DNA of 64,000 nucleotides from Klebsiella ornithinolytica NBRC 105727 = ATCC 31898 (GTDB lineage Bacteria; Pseudomonadota; Gammaproteobacteria; Enterobacterales; Enterobacteriaceae), in assembly GCF_001598295.1 (NCBI RefSeq), contig NZ_BCYR01000003.1:248001-312000 (forward strand), written 5' to 3'. Under the pieces are notes generated by a model. The model did not search any database. It saw nothing but the letters and a program-made list of their open reading frames with translations, and was not told where the DNA came from. Below, piece by piece: positions 1-7,707 of this stretch. Position numbers and translations under genes: made by a program. Each line of letters opens with the position of its first letter. Positions within the stretch are counted from its first letter, which is position 1.

Positions 1-337
1 TGGATAACGTTTTACCTCGCAAGCTTTGCGTTACGGAGACACAGCTCCGAATCCACTGACTTACCTCTCTGAGAACGAGTTGAAGAGCGGGGCGCCGAGA
101 ATCGTCAATTGGCGAGGATGACAGTGATTGCAATGACAAGCCGACCGAACTGAAATTTTATTAGTCAGATGCGTGATGCGCTGGTATCCCGTCTACGGGA
201 TACCAGCGCATATTTTCATTTAATGGACGGCTGGTTTTTAGGGCACAGGAGAACGACAGCGATCGTATTGGATATGGCGGCACCGGATATAAACTCTGGC
301 CTGACCATTCATCACCAGAATGACCTGAATCGCAACA
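1..337. other. Left-edge region without a supported gene
   Basis: No complete gene is convincing here. On the + strand a stop-free stretch from about position 8 to the TGA at 119-121 reads like the tail of a protein (ending ...PRIVNWRG), but an in-frame stop at 5-7 cuts it off upstream. It could be the 3' end of a gene interrupted by a frameshift, or chance. The stretch 190-240 contains an inverted repeat around the tandem words CTGGTATCCCGT and ACGGGATACCAG, which may be a terminator or repeat remnant. Confidence 0.3.
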
Positions 338-339
338 GA

Positions 340-381
340 TGTGTATAGCAATTTTATATACAAAGTCTATAATTGTGTATA
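340..381 (+). promoter_or_regulatory. Promoter and putative operator of the kacAT-like toxin-antitoxin operon
   Basis: A perfect -10 hexamer TATAAT lies at 368-373 with only a weak -35 upstream. The octamer TGTGTATA occurs twice in the same orientation, at 340-347 and 374-381. These copies are 34 bp apart (about three helical turns) and flank the -10. DUF1778 antitoxins are ribbon-helix-helix proteins that bind their own promoter, so these repeats are the natural autoregulatory operator; that assignment is inference. Confidence 0.5.
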
Positions 382-404
382 CGACTGCTACACATGAGGT
401 ATCT

Positions 405-683
405 ATGAAACCAGACGTTCGTGAAGCTCCGATAAACATTCGGGCGAAAACATCCCAGCGCGACCTTATCGACATGGCCGCAAATCTTGTATCTAAATCA
501 CGTACTGATTTTATGCTTGAAGTGGCCTGTCGCGAAGCTCAGGACATTCTGTTGGATCAGCGCTTGTTCCTGCTGGACGATAAGCAGTTTGCTAGTTTCA
601 TGGAAGAGCTTGACGCACCTATGACAGCGGAGCGTCAGGCACGTATTGATAACCTGATGAACCGCAAATCGCCATGGGAATGA
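405..683 (+). CDS. kacA: DUF1778 antitoxin (KacA/TacA-like)
   Basis: A 92-residue protein with an N-terminal ribbon-helix-helix segment (REAPINIRAKTSQRDLIDMA, residues about 4-23), followed by the SRTDFMLEVACREAQ helix typical of DUF1778 antitoxins, and a C-terminal tail that in this family wraps around and neutralises a GNAT toxin. The ATG at 405 is preferred over an in-frame ATG at 339 because GAGGT at 396-400 is a ribosome binding site and the family starts here. The gene overlaps the downstream toxin by 10 bp, the standard antitoxin-first arrangement. It closely resembles the Klebsiella KacA and Salmonella TacA families from memory. Confidence 0.9.
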   Translation: MKPDVREAPINIRAKTSQRDLIDMAANLVSKSRTDFMLEVACREAQDILLDQRLFLLDDKQFASFMEELDAPMTAERQARIDNLMNRKSPWE

Positions 684-1156
684 GACCACCGGAACCACTC
701 AGCGCTGGACACAACATAGCAGAATTTTGTTGTCAGGATCAGGTTCTTAACGAGTGGTTGAAGAAGAAGGCGCTGAAGAACCACAGTACAGGCATTTCAA
801 GGGTCTTTGTGGTCTGTGCCGAAAACACAAAAAGGGTCATCGCGTATTACAGCTTATCATCCGGGAGCGTGCACAGAAACACAGTACCGGGGGCATACCG
901 TCGTAATGCACCTGAAGCTGTACCGGTCATTGTTCTGGGAAGGCTTGCGGTCGATGCAGCCTGGGCAGGGAAGGGACTCGGAGCGGCACTGCTTAAGGAT
1001 GCAATATACCGTACAGAACATATCGCAGTTCAGGTCGGTGTAAGGGCGCTTCTCGTCCATGCCTTGAATGATGAAGTCAGGGAGTTTTACACCAGGTTTG
1101 GATTCGAGCCCTCGATTATCAATACACTGACATTATTGTTCCCGATAAAAGTATGA
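674..1156 (+). CDS. kacT: GNAT-family toxin, aminoacyl-tRNA acetyltransferase (KacT/TacT-like)
   Basis: A 160-residue Gcn5-type N-acetyltransferase. The acetyl-CoA pyrophosphate loop is visible as AGKGLGAALL at residues 98-107, and the catalytic tyrosine of the family is Tyr139 in FYTRFGFEP. TacT/KacT toxins acetylate the amino group of charged tRNAs and so block translation, inducing growth arrest; this is established for the family, not shown here. The start overlaps the antitoxin stop, implying translational coupling. All recognisable motifs are intact, so the toxin should be functional. The pair sits about 0.6 kb from dif, in a stretch with other accessory remnants. Confidence 0.92.
   Translation: MGMRPPEPLSAGHNIAEFCCQDQVLNEWLKKKALKNHSTGISRVFVVCAENTKRVIAYYSLSSGSVHRNTVPGAYRRNAPEAVPVIVLGRLAVDAAWAGKGLGAALLKDAIYRTEHIAVQVGVRALLVHALNDEVREFYTRFGFEPSIINTLTLLFPIKV
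963..970 (+). other. KOPS octamer (FtsK orienting sequence)
   Basis: GGGCAGGG matches GGGNAGGG. It lies left of dif and reads rightward, toward dif. It falls inside the toxin gene. Confidence 0.6.
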
Positions 1157-1262
1157 AAATGATGTTTCATTATTGATACAGCCGGCAACAGAGATTGTGG
1201 GAAACGAATGGAACTTCTTACTGGTTAAAATGGTAAACGGTAAAGAATGTTGAGTCTGATAA

Positions 1263-1469
1263 TGAGTGGCAAACTCGTTGTTTGCGGGGAACCCTGAGAC
1301 CAGCTTTAACCCTAAGCGACCGGACAGTTTCTGTGGACTGATGGTCATCAAGTTCCGCGAGTTTTTCACGTGCTAGTGTCGGCCCAAAGTCGATATAGCG
1401 TTCGCGGATTATGTTGAGTGCATACCGGGCAAGACCGGCCGGGAGCTGGTTATTGCTGGTTTTTCCTCG
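1263..1469 (-). pseudogene. Remnant of an ISNCY-family transposase (N-terminal part)
   Basis: Reading the minus strand from 1469, about 69 codons match the helix-turn-helix and linker portion of ISNCY transposases (integrase-core type). Diagnostic pieces are SNNQLPAGLARYALNI, RERYIDFGPTLAREKLAEL and STETVRSLRVKAGL. The expected histidine-leucine stretch between AEL and STETV is shortened, an upstream in-frame stop lies at 1476-1478, and downstream the similarity ends around 1263 with no integrase-core catalytic motif following. It is a short decayed fragment with no start codon and no terminal inverted repeats that I could find. Confidence 0.75.
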
Positions 1470-1706
1470 AGACGGTTAGCTGTGTTCGCGTAACGCGAAA
1501 GAAGACGTCGCGACACTGACGCTCGAAGATACCCAAGGCGCTGCGCGGCTATCTGTGTGGTCAGTCGCTGGCGACAACATCGTGAATGATTTTGAGTCGG
1601 TTAACTTCATCCAAAGTGAAAAACTCCGCTGCATGAACAATGCATCGGAATCCCTCGATGGTGAAGAATACGGCTTAGGACATTATAGCTTTGCTACCAC
1701 ATCATT
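1470..1706. other. Region between the IS remnant and dif, no gene called
   Basis: The + strand is open in one frame from about 1491 through a GTG at 1555 to 1743, but this reading frame runs straight through dif and has no ribosome binding site or recognisable domain. I treat it as non-coding or decayed. Confidence 0.4.
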
Positions 1707-1734
1707 GGTGCGCATAATGTATATTATGTTAAAT
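1707..1734 (+). other. dif: dif, chromosome dimer resolution site (XerC/XerD)
   Basis: The 28 bp consist of the XerC-binding arm GGTGCGCATAA, the central region TGTATA and the XerD-binding arm TTATGTTAAAT. As remembered, this is the same sequence as Escherichia coli dif in every base. At this site XerCD, activated by FtsK, resolves chromosome dimers at the division septum. Its presence with matS sites and converging KOPS places the window at the replication terminus. It is also a target for Xer-exploiting mobile elements; only one copy is visible, so no such element is bracketed inside the window. Confidence 0.96.
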
Positions 1735-1797
1735 TGCATTTAAAGAACCCTGACGTTATACGGCCCTGATGCTATGCCAGATATCAATAAGTAAACT

Positions 1798-1956
1798 TTA
1801 GATGCCCGCCTTGAGTTCCTGCCCTTTTTCATACATCAGCTCGGGATACATTATCTTCATACTGCGTGCTGCTTGTTGCTGCTTCATCAACTCAGCATCA
1901 CCACCGCAGATTGCTACCATAATCACAAATGTCTGTGGATGTGGATAAATACCCAT
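1798..1956 (-). CDS. Small orphan protein, possible gene remnant
   Basis: A 52-codon ORF on the minus strand starting MGIYPHPQTFVIMVAICGG and ending YEKGQELKAGI. An AGGGTG purine-rich stretch lies about 6-8 nt upstream of the ATG at 1956. The same frame is open for another 15 codons upstream (about DSAQFISWQLRVSR before the ATG), so it may instead be the C-terminal end of a longer gene broken by the TGA just before. The composition looks protein-like (amphipathic helix with QQQAARSMK). I do not recognise the family. It lies 64 bp from dif. Confidence 0.4.
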   Translation of the reverse strand: MGIYPHPQTFVIMVAICGGDAELMKQQQAARSMKIMYPELMYEKGQELKAGI

Positions 1957-2158
1957 TCGGCTCACCCTCAGTTGCCAGCTGATGAATTGGGCACTATCTC
2001 AGTCCTGTCTGGCTGAATACGGCCTGACTGAGTCATCACGTTGTCGGACACTGCGTTAATCCGGCTCCGGCGCATTCCAGTTTTCTCGTCAGTGCAGGCA
2101 ATTCCCGGTGTCCCGAACGCCAGTGACCCAGTCAAACCACTGGTCCGGCAGCTTGTCG

Positions 2159-2392
2159 CTAACTCAAAATGAAACGAATAGCGGAAAAAATGAAATACAG
2201 GCAGCACACGAGCTGTATTAAATTCCATCCCCACCTGGCATAGCGCCATTGATGGCGCTCTCTGGCGTTGGCTGCGGCAATTTTGTCTTCAGGTTCTGCG
2301 ACTTTTGTATTCACTCTTTTTCTTAAAAAGTCCCAACACAACATAACGAGAATTAAAATCACGATCGCTTTAAAAAGTAAGGTGTTAAGCAT
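2159..2392 (-). CDS. Small two-helix membrane protein, unknown function
   Basis: A 77-residue product if started at the ATG at 2392 (MLNTLLFKAIVILILVML...). It has two strongly hydrophobic segments, residues about 4-20 and 55-75, separated by a charged cytoplasmic-type stretch (FLRKRVNTKVAEPEDKIAAANARERHQWR), so it is probably a helical hairpin with both ends on the same side. Just upstream, ending 2 bp before this start, is a GTG-initiated 29-codon hydrophobic ORF (2484 to 2395) that could be a leader peptide. I do not recognise the family and there is no strong ribosome binding site. The AT-rich composition differs from the neighbouring core genes. Confidence 0.45.
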   Translation of the reverse strand: MLNTLLFKAIVILILVMLCWDFLRKRVNTKVAEPEDKIAAANARERHQWRYARWGWNLIQLVCCLYFIFSAIRFILS

Positions 2393-2599
2393 TGTCAAAC
2401 AATCAGCCTCGTCTGGCTTAATAACACAAAACCCTGCAGGTACAGCGCAGCAATGGTGCTCAGAACACAAACGTAATATTCCACGCCCAGGCACAACTAC
2501 AGCGAAAATATCGCTGATGTCGGCGTAGCGATCCCCAAAAACTGGAATATTTCGCGCATTACCTTATGATTTATAAAGATTTAATGGAAAAATCGTGCG

Positions 2600-2652
2600 C
2601 TACGTGAATTCTGTATGTTTCGCAGTACGATTATGCGCAAGAATTCACGTAG
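2600..2652. repeat. Perfect 13-bp inverted repeat, 27-bp spacer
   Basis: CTACGTGAATTCT at 2600-2612 is exactly complementary to AGAATTCACGTAG at 2640-2652. It lies just downstream of the dehydrogenase stop at 2675, but the stem is AT-balanced and is not followed by a T-run in either direction, so it is not a classical terminator. It could be an operator, the remnant ends of a mobile element, or an RNA hairpin. Confidence 0.7.
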
Positions 2653-2674
2653 GCTCCCTGCTCTTTTGGCATTA

Positions 2675-3550
2675 TTACTCGGTTGTCGGCCGTCCCGCCA
2701 GCCAGGCATACACCGATGCCAGGTCTCGATCGGCATATCCCTCATCGGCGGCGTCATCCCAACAGTCGGCGATGGTGGCCAGAATCGGCAGCTGCGTATC
2801 TTCCGCCGCTTCGAGCGCCAGCCGGGCATCTTTCAGCGCATGGCTGAGCTGCATCTGCGGAGTAAAATCATTCGCCGCGATCATCTCCAGCTTGGCTTTC
2901 ACATACGGTGCCGCCAGCGGGCCACCGTCAAGCGCGCCCCAGAACGCTTCTGGCGTAAAACCTAGTTTCGCCGCCAGTAGCGTACTTTCTGCCACGCCTT
3001 CCATCATGGTGATCAGCCAGGCGTTCAGTACCAGCTTCATTTTCTGGCTGTTGCCGGCATCACCAAACCATTGTGTGCCGCGCGCAATCGCGGCAAAGAC
3101 GCTCTCGGCCTTTGCGCCTCGCTGACGATCCCCGCTGGCAAGCACCAGAATTTGCGCATTTTCCGCCGGTTTTTTGGTTCCCGACACCGGAGCATCAAGA
3201 TAGACCATCGATGGACGAAGCGACGCCAGCAGGTCAACGGCCTCCTGTGTTTCTTCCACGCCAATCGTCCCCATCTGGCAGAAAACGGCATCTGGCTGGC
3301 AAACCGGAGCCATTTCGCGGATCGCATTCAGAGTCGCCTCACCATCGGTCAGTACCGACAGAATCACCTCCGCCGACGCCGCGGCCTGTTGCGGGGTCGC
3401 GTGACGGATTAATCCGCTGGCCATCAAATCTTCACCCCGCTCAGGGGAACGGTTCCAGCCATGAACGGTAAAGCCTTTTTTTAACAAATTGCTTGCAAAA
3501 GCATGCCCCATGGCGCCGAGCCCAATAACGGCAACAACCGGTAAGTTCAT
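2675..3550 (-). CDS. NAD(P)-dependent beta-hydroxyacid dehydrogenase (3-hydroxyisobutyrate dehydrogenase family)
   Basis: A 291-residue cytoplasmic enzyme. The Rossmann dinucleotide motif GLGAMG is at residues 10-15, the substrate-binding signature DAPVSGTKKPAE at about 119-130, and the catalytic lysine is in SQKMKLVLN (Lys172, with Asn176). Family members oxidise 3-hydroxyisobutyrate, tartronate semialdehyde or related short hydroxyacids, or act as imine and succinic-semialdehyde reductases; the substrate cannot be read from sequence. It has its own upstream gap of 260 bp from livF's end and reads the same way as the liv genes, so it may lie downstream of their terminator or have its own promoter. 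Confidence 0.85.
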   Translation of the reverse strand: MNLPVVAVIGLGAMGHAFASNLLKKGFTVHGWNRSPERGEDLMASGLIRHATPQQAAASAEVILSVLTDGEATLNAIREMAPVCQPDAVFCQMGTIGVEETQEAVDLLASLRPSMVYLDAPVSGTKKPAENAQILVLASGDRQRGAKAESVFAAIARGTQWFGDAGNSQKMKLVLNAWLITMMEGVAESTLLAAKLGFTPEAFWGALDGGPLAAPYVKAKLEMIAANDFTPQMQLSHALKDARLALEAAEDTQLPILATIADCWDDAADEGYADRDLASVYAWLAGRPTTE

Positions 3551-3730
3551 TCTATTTCTCCTGCGTTAATTTCGCACCTGCATAGCGTCCCGGGCAGCGA
3601 TCCGTCTGTTCAGGTGACGTCGGTAGCATGCTAACCGGGTAAAGTTCATTCAGTATGCCCGTATCCGCGGAACAAAGGCCAGCACGTTTATCGTCTTTAT
3701 CCTGCAGAAATCAGTGGCTTGCCCTGGCGA

Positions 3731-3762
3731 GAAAAACAAACGCCGGCGGGAAATCGCCGGCG
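3731..3762 (-). terminator. Rho-independent terminator of the liv operon
   Basis: The self-complementary octamer CGCCGGCG occurs at 3741-3748 and 3755-3762 with a 6-nt loop, and on the minus strand is followed by TTTGTTTTTC. It lies 50 bp past the livF stop. Confidence 0.8.
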
Positions 3763-3795
3763 GACAGGATATCGCTGCTTTTTTATGTTTAAATG

Positions 3796-3808
3796 GTGAC
3801 GCTGTCAC
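3796..3808. other. matS: matS site 1 (MatP binding)
   Basis: GTGACGCTGTCAC fits GTGACRNYGTCAC exactly. It lies 3 bp past livF's stop codon, in the 3' untranslated stretch before the terminator. MatP bound at matS organises the Ter macrodomain. Confidence 0.92.
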
Positions 3809-3811
3809 TTA

Positions 3812-4528
3812 TCAGGTGACGCCGAGATAGGCATTTCTCACCTCCGGGTTATTCAACAATTCCCTGCCCGTTCCGGTTAATTGAATCTGACCATTCACCA
3901 TGACGTAGGCGCGATCGGACAACTTCAGCGCATGATGCGCATTTTGCTCCACCAGAAACAGCGTCATGCCCTGCTGCGTCAGCTCCCGCAGGATCTGGAA
4001 GATCTGTTTGACCACCAGCGGCGCCAGTCCAAGGCTGGGCTCATCCAGCAGTAACAGTTTTGGCCGGCTCATCAATGCCCGGGCAATGGCCAGCATCTGC
4101 TGTTCGCCCCCCGATAACGTCATGGCGCGTTGCGCCCGTCGCTCTTCAAGACGCGGAAAAAGCTGATACATTCGCGCTTTGTCCTCATTCTGATAGCGGC
4201 TGCCTACGGGAATTGTCCCCATCAGCAGGTTTTCCTCCACCGTCATATCGGCAAAAATTCGCCGCCCTTCCGGCGCCTGGGCAATACCGTTACTGGCAAT
4301 AAAATGGGTAGATCGTCGGCTGATATCCTCGCCGCGATAGCGAATTTCTCCTGCAGCGATGCGTGGCTGGCCAAAAATGGACATTAACAGCGTGGACTTC
4401 CCGGCGCCGTTGGCGCCGATTAGCGCCACCGTCTCCCCTTCATTAACCGTTAAGGAGACCTGTTTCAACGCCTGGATTTGACCATAGAACACATCAACCT
4501 GACGAAATTCAAGCAACGGTTGGCTCAT
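3812..4528 (-). CDS. livF: Branched-chain amino acid ABC transporter ATPase LivF
   Basis: A 238-residue ATP-binding subunit with Walker A GANGAGKST (about residues 36-44), signature LSGGEQQML and Walker B LLLLDEPSLGLAP, the last typical of LivF. It pairs with LivG beneath the LivH/LivM membrane channel to import leucine, isoleucine, valine or related amides. The start overlaps the livG stop by 4 bp, indicating translational coupling. It is the last gene of the five-gene leftward operon. Confidence 0.95.
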   Translation of the reverse strand: MSQPLLEFRQVDVFYGQIQALKQVSLTVNEGETVALIGANGAGKSTLLMSIFGQPRIAAGEIRYRGEDISRRSTHFIASNGIAQAPEGRRIFADMTVEENLLMGTIPVGSRYQNEDKARMYQLFPRLEERRAQRAMTLSGGEQQMLAIARALMSRPKLLLLDEPSLGLAPLVVKQIFQILRELTQQGMTLFLVEQNAHHALKLSDRAYVMVNGQIQLTGTGRELLNNPEVRNAYLGVT

Positions 4529-5400
4529 TCGGCAAGCTCCTCTTCATCCGTTCCGAGATAGGCCGCGATCACGCTGGTATTCGACTGAATCTCCTTCGGT
4601 TCGCCGCGGGCGATCACGTCGCCATGATCGAGCACGATCACCTGATCGGAAATCTCCATCACCATTCCCATATCGTGTTCAATCAAGAGTACCGTCACGC
4701 CGTGATACTGGCGCAGGAAGCGGATAATCTTGCTCAGCGCCTGAGTCTCCACGGGATTCAGCCCCGCCGCCGGCTCATCCAGACAGATCATCTCTGGCCC
4801 GGTACACATCGCGCGGGCAATCTCCAGCCGCCGCTGCTGCCCGTAGGAGAGCGTTCCCGCCAGCAGGTTAGCGCAATCCGCCATCCCGACCACCTCCAGC
4901 CAGTAAAAGGCCCGATCCAGCGCCCGGTTTTCGGCATTTCGATACCCGCGGGTATTTAAGATCCCGGCGAGTAAATTACGGTTTACCTGCATGTGCTGGG
5001 CCACCAGCAGATTTTCAATTACCGACATCTCACGAAACAGCCGGATATTCTGAAAGGTTCGTGCCAGCCCCGCCCGGTTAACCAGATGCGTCCCACCGAA
5101 CATTTTGTAATACAGCCGCGATCCCAGCGCGGCTGGATGAAGAAAATCCGTCGGATGAAGCTTCTGCCCCAGAACCTGAATCACGTCGGTGATCCGCGAA
5201 CGGGCATCTAGCCTGATCGCCCCGCCGGTTGCACGATAAAACCCGGTCAGACAGTTAAATACCGTGGTTTTCCCCGCGCCATTAGGGCCAATCAGCGCGG
5301 TAATTGACCCTCTTTTGACCTCAAGATTGACATCATTGAGCGCTTTAATGCCGCCAAAATGCATCATCAGATGCTCAACCTGCAAAATAGTGTCATTCAT
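4525..5400 (-). CDS. livG: Branched-chain amino acid ABC transporter ATPase LivG
   Basis: A 291-residue ATPase with Walker [10 protein letters not shown], signature [15 protein letters not shown] and Walker [14 protein letters not shown]. It is about 35 residues longer than Escherichia coli LivG. The extra length is between Walker A and the Q-loop (residues about 65-100, including [15 protein letters not shown]), an insertion I recall from other liv-type ATPases of proteobacterial amide/amino-acid transporters. It overlaps livM by 4 bp and livF by 4 bp. Confidence 0.94.
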   Translation of the reverse strand: MNDTILQVEHLMMHFGGIKALNDVNLEVKRGSITALIGPNGAGKTTVFNCLTGFYRATGGAIRLDARSRITDVIQVLGQKLHPTDFLHPAALGSRLYYKMFGGTHLVNRAGLARTFQNIRLFREMSVIENLLVAQHMQVNRNLLAGILNTRGYRNAENRALDRAFYWLEVVGMADCANLLAGTLSYGQQRRLEIARAMCTGPEMICLDEPAAGLNPVETQALSKIIRFLRQYHGVTVLLIEHDMGMVMEISDQVIVLDHGDVIARGEPKEIQSNTSVIAAYLGTDEEELAE

Positions 5401-6683
5401 GGCGCCACTCCCTTCCGTACCGCTACCCCCGTACGACTGGTACGCACCAGCCCACGCGGCCGCCAGATCATCATCAGCACCATTAATACGCCAAACAGCA
5501 GCACTCGATATTCGTCGAACCCCCTGAGCAGTTCCGGGGCCACCGTCAGGACAAACGCGGCCAGCACCACGCCCAGCGTCGAGCCCATTCCGCCCAACAC
5601 CACGATGGCCAGAATCAACGCCGACTCAAAAAAGGTAAACGAGGTCGGGTTAACAAACCCTTGATAGGTGGCAAAAAAGACCCCGGCAATTCCTGCCGTG
5701 GAGGCTCCCAGCATAAACGCCGAGAGCTTCACCAGCACATGGTTGAGCCCCATAGCCCTGCAGGCTATCTCATCTTCACGCAGCGCCTCCCACGCGCGCC
5801 CGATAGGCATTCGCGTCAGCCGGTGCTTAATAAACAGCACCAGCAGGACCACCAGACAAAGCACGGCGTAGATAAAGATAAATTTGAGGTTGGGGTTATA
5901 GCTGATGTGCAGAAACTCGTGGATGGGCACCCCGCCGTCTTTGGCCCGCCGGCCAAACTCGAGGCCGAACAGCGTCGGCGCCGGGACGGAAACCCCATTC
6001 GGTCCGCCGGTAAAACTGACCCAGTTATTCAGCACCAGGCGGATAATTTCGCCAAACCCGAGGGTGACAATCGCCAGATAATCGCCATGCATTCGCAGCA
6101 CCGGAAATCCCAGCAGCGCACCGGCCAAGGCCGCCATAATGGCACCTGCCGGCAGCATTGCCCAGAATCCCAGCCCCAGATACTGATAACCCAACGCCAG
6201 CCCGTAGGCACCAATAGCATAAAAGGCCACATAGCCCAGATCGAGCAGGCCCGCCAGACCGACCACAATATTCAGCCCCAGTCCCAGCAGGACATAAATC
6301 AGCCCGAGAATGGCGACCGTCAGCAGATATTTCGTGGCGACGATCGGGAACAGGATTGCGAGGAGCGCCAGCAGCGGAATCACCCAGCGCAGCCGCGAAC
6401 GATAACCGGCGGGTCTCACGTATACGCCATCATTCGTTCCTTCAAAACGGGCGAGAAACTGGCGACCGCTGCGACTTTGCAGCAGCAGACTGAGCAGCAG
6501 TCGCCCAATCATCACGATGCCAACCAGTATCAACACCCGCTGGGTTGACAGATTGTAACTGTAACCTTTAAGCACAATGCCCACGATCGGGCCAAATACA
6601 ATCAGCGCGCACAATCCGGCCAGGATGCTGTCGATCAGGCAGCGCCTGATATCCAGCCCTGGCTTACGGGACACTTCAGCCAT
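5397..6683 (-). CDS. livM: Branched-chain amino acid ABC transporter permease LivM
   Basis: A 428-residue inner-membrane permease. The ATG at 6683 (MAEVSRKPG) is preferred over upstream in-frame starts because those would overlap livH extensively. It has about ten hydrophobic segments. The core (from about residue 115) shows [29 protein letters not shown] split over two helices, and the conserved ATPase-contact loop is around [20 protein letters not shown]. The N-terminal extension of about 100 residues with extra helices is usual for LivM. Confidence 0.94.
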   Translation of the reverse strand: MAEVSRKPGLDIRRCLIDSILAGLCALIVFGPIVGIVLKGYSYNLSTQRVLILVGIVMIGRLLLSLLLQSRSGRQFLARFEGTNDGVYVRPAGYRSRLRWVIPLLALLAILFPIVATKYLLTVAILGLIYVLLGLGLNIVVGLAGLLDLGYVAFYAIGAYGLALGYQYLGLGFWAMLPAGAIMAALAGALLGFPVLRMHGDYLAIVTLGFGEIIRLVLNNWVSFTGGPNGVSVPAPTLFGLEFGRRAKDGGVPIHEFLHISYNPNLKFIFIYAVLCLVVLLVLFIKHRLTRMPIGRAWEALREDEIACRAMGLNHVLVKLSAFMLGASTAGIAGVFFATYQGFVNPTSFTFFESALILAIVVLGGMGSTLGVVLAAFVLTVAPELLRGFDEYRVLLFGVLMVLMMIWRPRGLVRTSRTGVAVRKGVAP

Positions 6684-6693
6684 GTTTGACCCC

Positions 6694-7608
6694 TTAAACC
6701 TTAGCAACCATCGGGCGACCCAACAGCCCTTGCGGGCGGAAAATAAGGATCGCCACCAGCAGCGCGAAGGAAAAAACATCTTTGTAATCCGAGTTCACCA
6801 GCCCGGCGAACTGCGCTTCGGCCACCCCCAGCAGTAAACCGCCGAGCATCGCGCCGGGTAGCGAGCCGATCCCCCCCAGCACGGCGGCAGTAAAAGCTTT
6901 GATGCCGATGATAAAACCGATATAGAAATCAAAGGTGCCGTAGTTCATGGTCACCAGCACGCCAGCCAGACCGGCCATCGCCGCGCCAATGACGAAAACC
7001 AGCGAGATCACCCGATCGGTATTAATTCCAAGGATTGCGGCCATTCGCCGATCCTGCTGCGTCGCCCGGCAGATGCGCCCGAGCCGGGTATGCTGAATGA
7101 TCCAGGTCAGGACGATCATGCCCACCAGCGCGGCGACAAGGATAAATATTTTGGTCCAGGTGATTTGCACGATGCCGTCGCCAACCTCAAAACGCAGGAC
7201 GCCGGAGAGCAGCGTCGGGATCCCCTGTTGATTGGGGCCCTGGCTGATTTGTACGTAGTTCTGCAGGATAAGCGACATACCGATAGCCGAAATCAGCGGC
7301 GCCAGGCGGGTGGAGTTGCGCAACGGCCGGTAGGCGATACGTTCGATAGTCCAGCCGTAGACGCCGGTCACCACAATGGTGAAGACCAGCGTGCCGAAGA
7401 TCAGCAAAGGAAAAGAGTGAATCCCAAAACCGGAGAGCAGCGCCAGCCCGATAGCGCACAGATAGGCCGAAATCATGTACACCTCGCCGTGCGCGAAGTT
7501 AATCATGCCGATGATGCCGTACACCATGGTATAGCCGATGGCGATTAATCCATATACGGCGCCCAGCGTCAGCCCATTGATCAATTGTTGTAGAAAGAAC
7601 GCTTCCAT
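6694..7608 (-). CDS. livH: Branched-chain amino acid ABC transporter permease LivH
   Basis: A 304-residue inner-membrane permease starting [18 protein letters not shown]. It carries the family hallmarks [21 protein letters not shown] in the first helices and the ATPase-coupling loop [19 protein letters not shown]. The chosen ATG at 7608 fits the family start; upstream in-frame codons exist but extend into the gap after the binding-protein gene. It ends 10 bp before livM. Confidence 0.94.
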   Translation of the reverse strand: MEAFFLQQLINGLTLGAVYGLIAIGYTMVYGIIGMINFAHGEVYMISAYLCAIGLALLSGFGIHSFPLLIFGTLVFTIVVTGVYGWTIERIAYRPLRNSTRLAPLISAIGMSLILQNYVQISQGPNQQGIPTLLSGVLRFEVGDGIVQITWTKIFILVAALVGMIVLTWIIQHTRLGRICRATQQDRRMAAILGINTDRVISLVFVIGAAMAGLAGVLVTMNYGTFDFYIGFIIGIKAFTAAVLGGIGSLPGAMLGGLLLGVAEAQFAGLVNSDYKDVFSFALLVAILIFRPQGLLGRPMVAKV

Positions 7609-7707
7609 AGACACCATCCTGCCGGTAAACGGGCAGCGAACAGCCTGGCGCACCGCCGCTGCCTTTTCGCGAATAGCCCCTTGCGAAGGGGCGGAAAGTT
7701 CTGGCGG

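Noticed and set aside
1555..1743. GTG-started 62-codon ORF running through dif
   Set aside because: It has no ribosome binding site or recognisable motif, and dif itself fixes its last codons; a coding role is unlikely.
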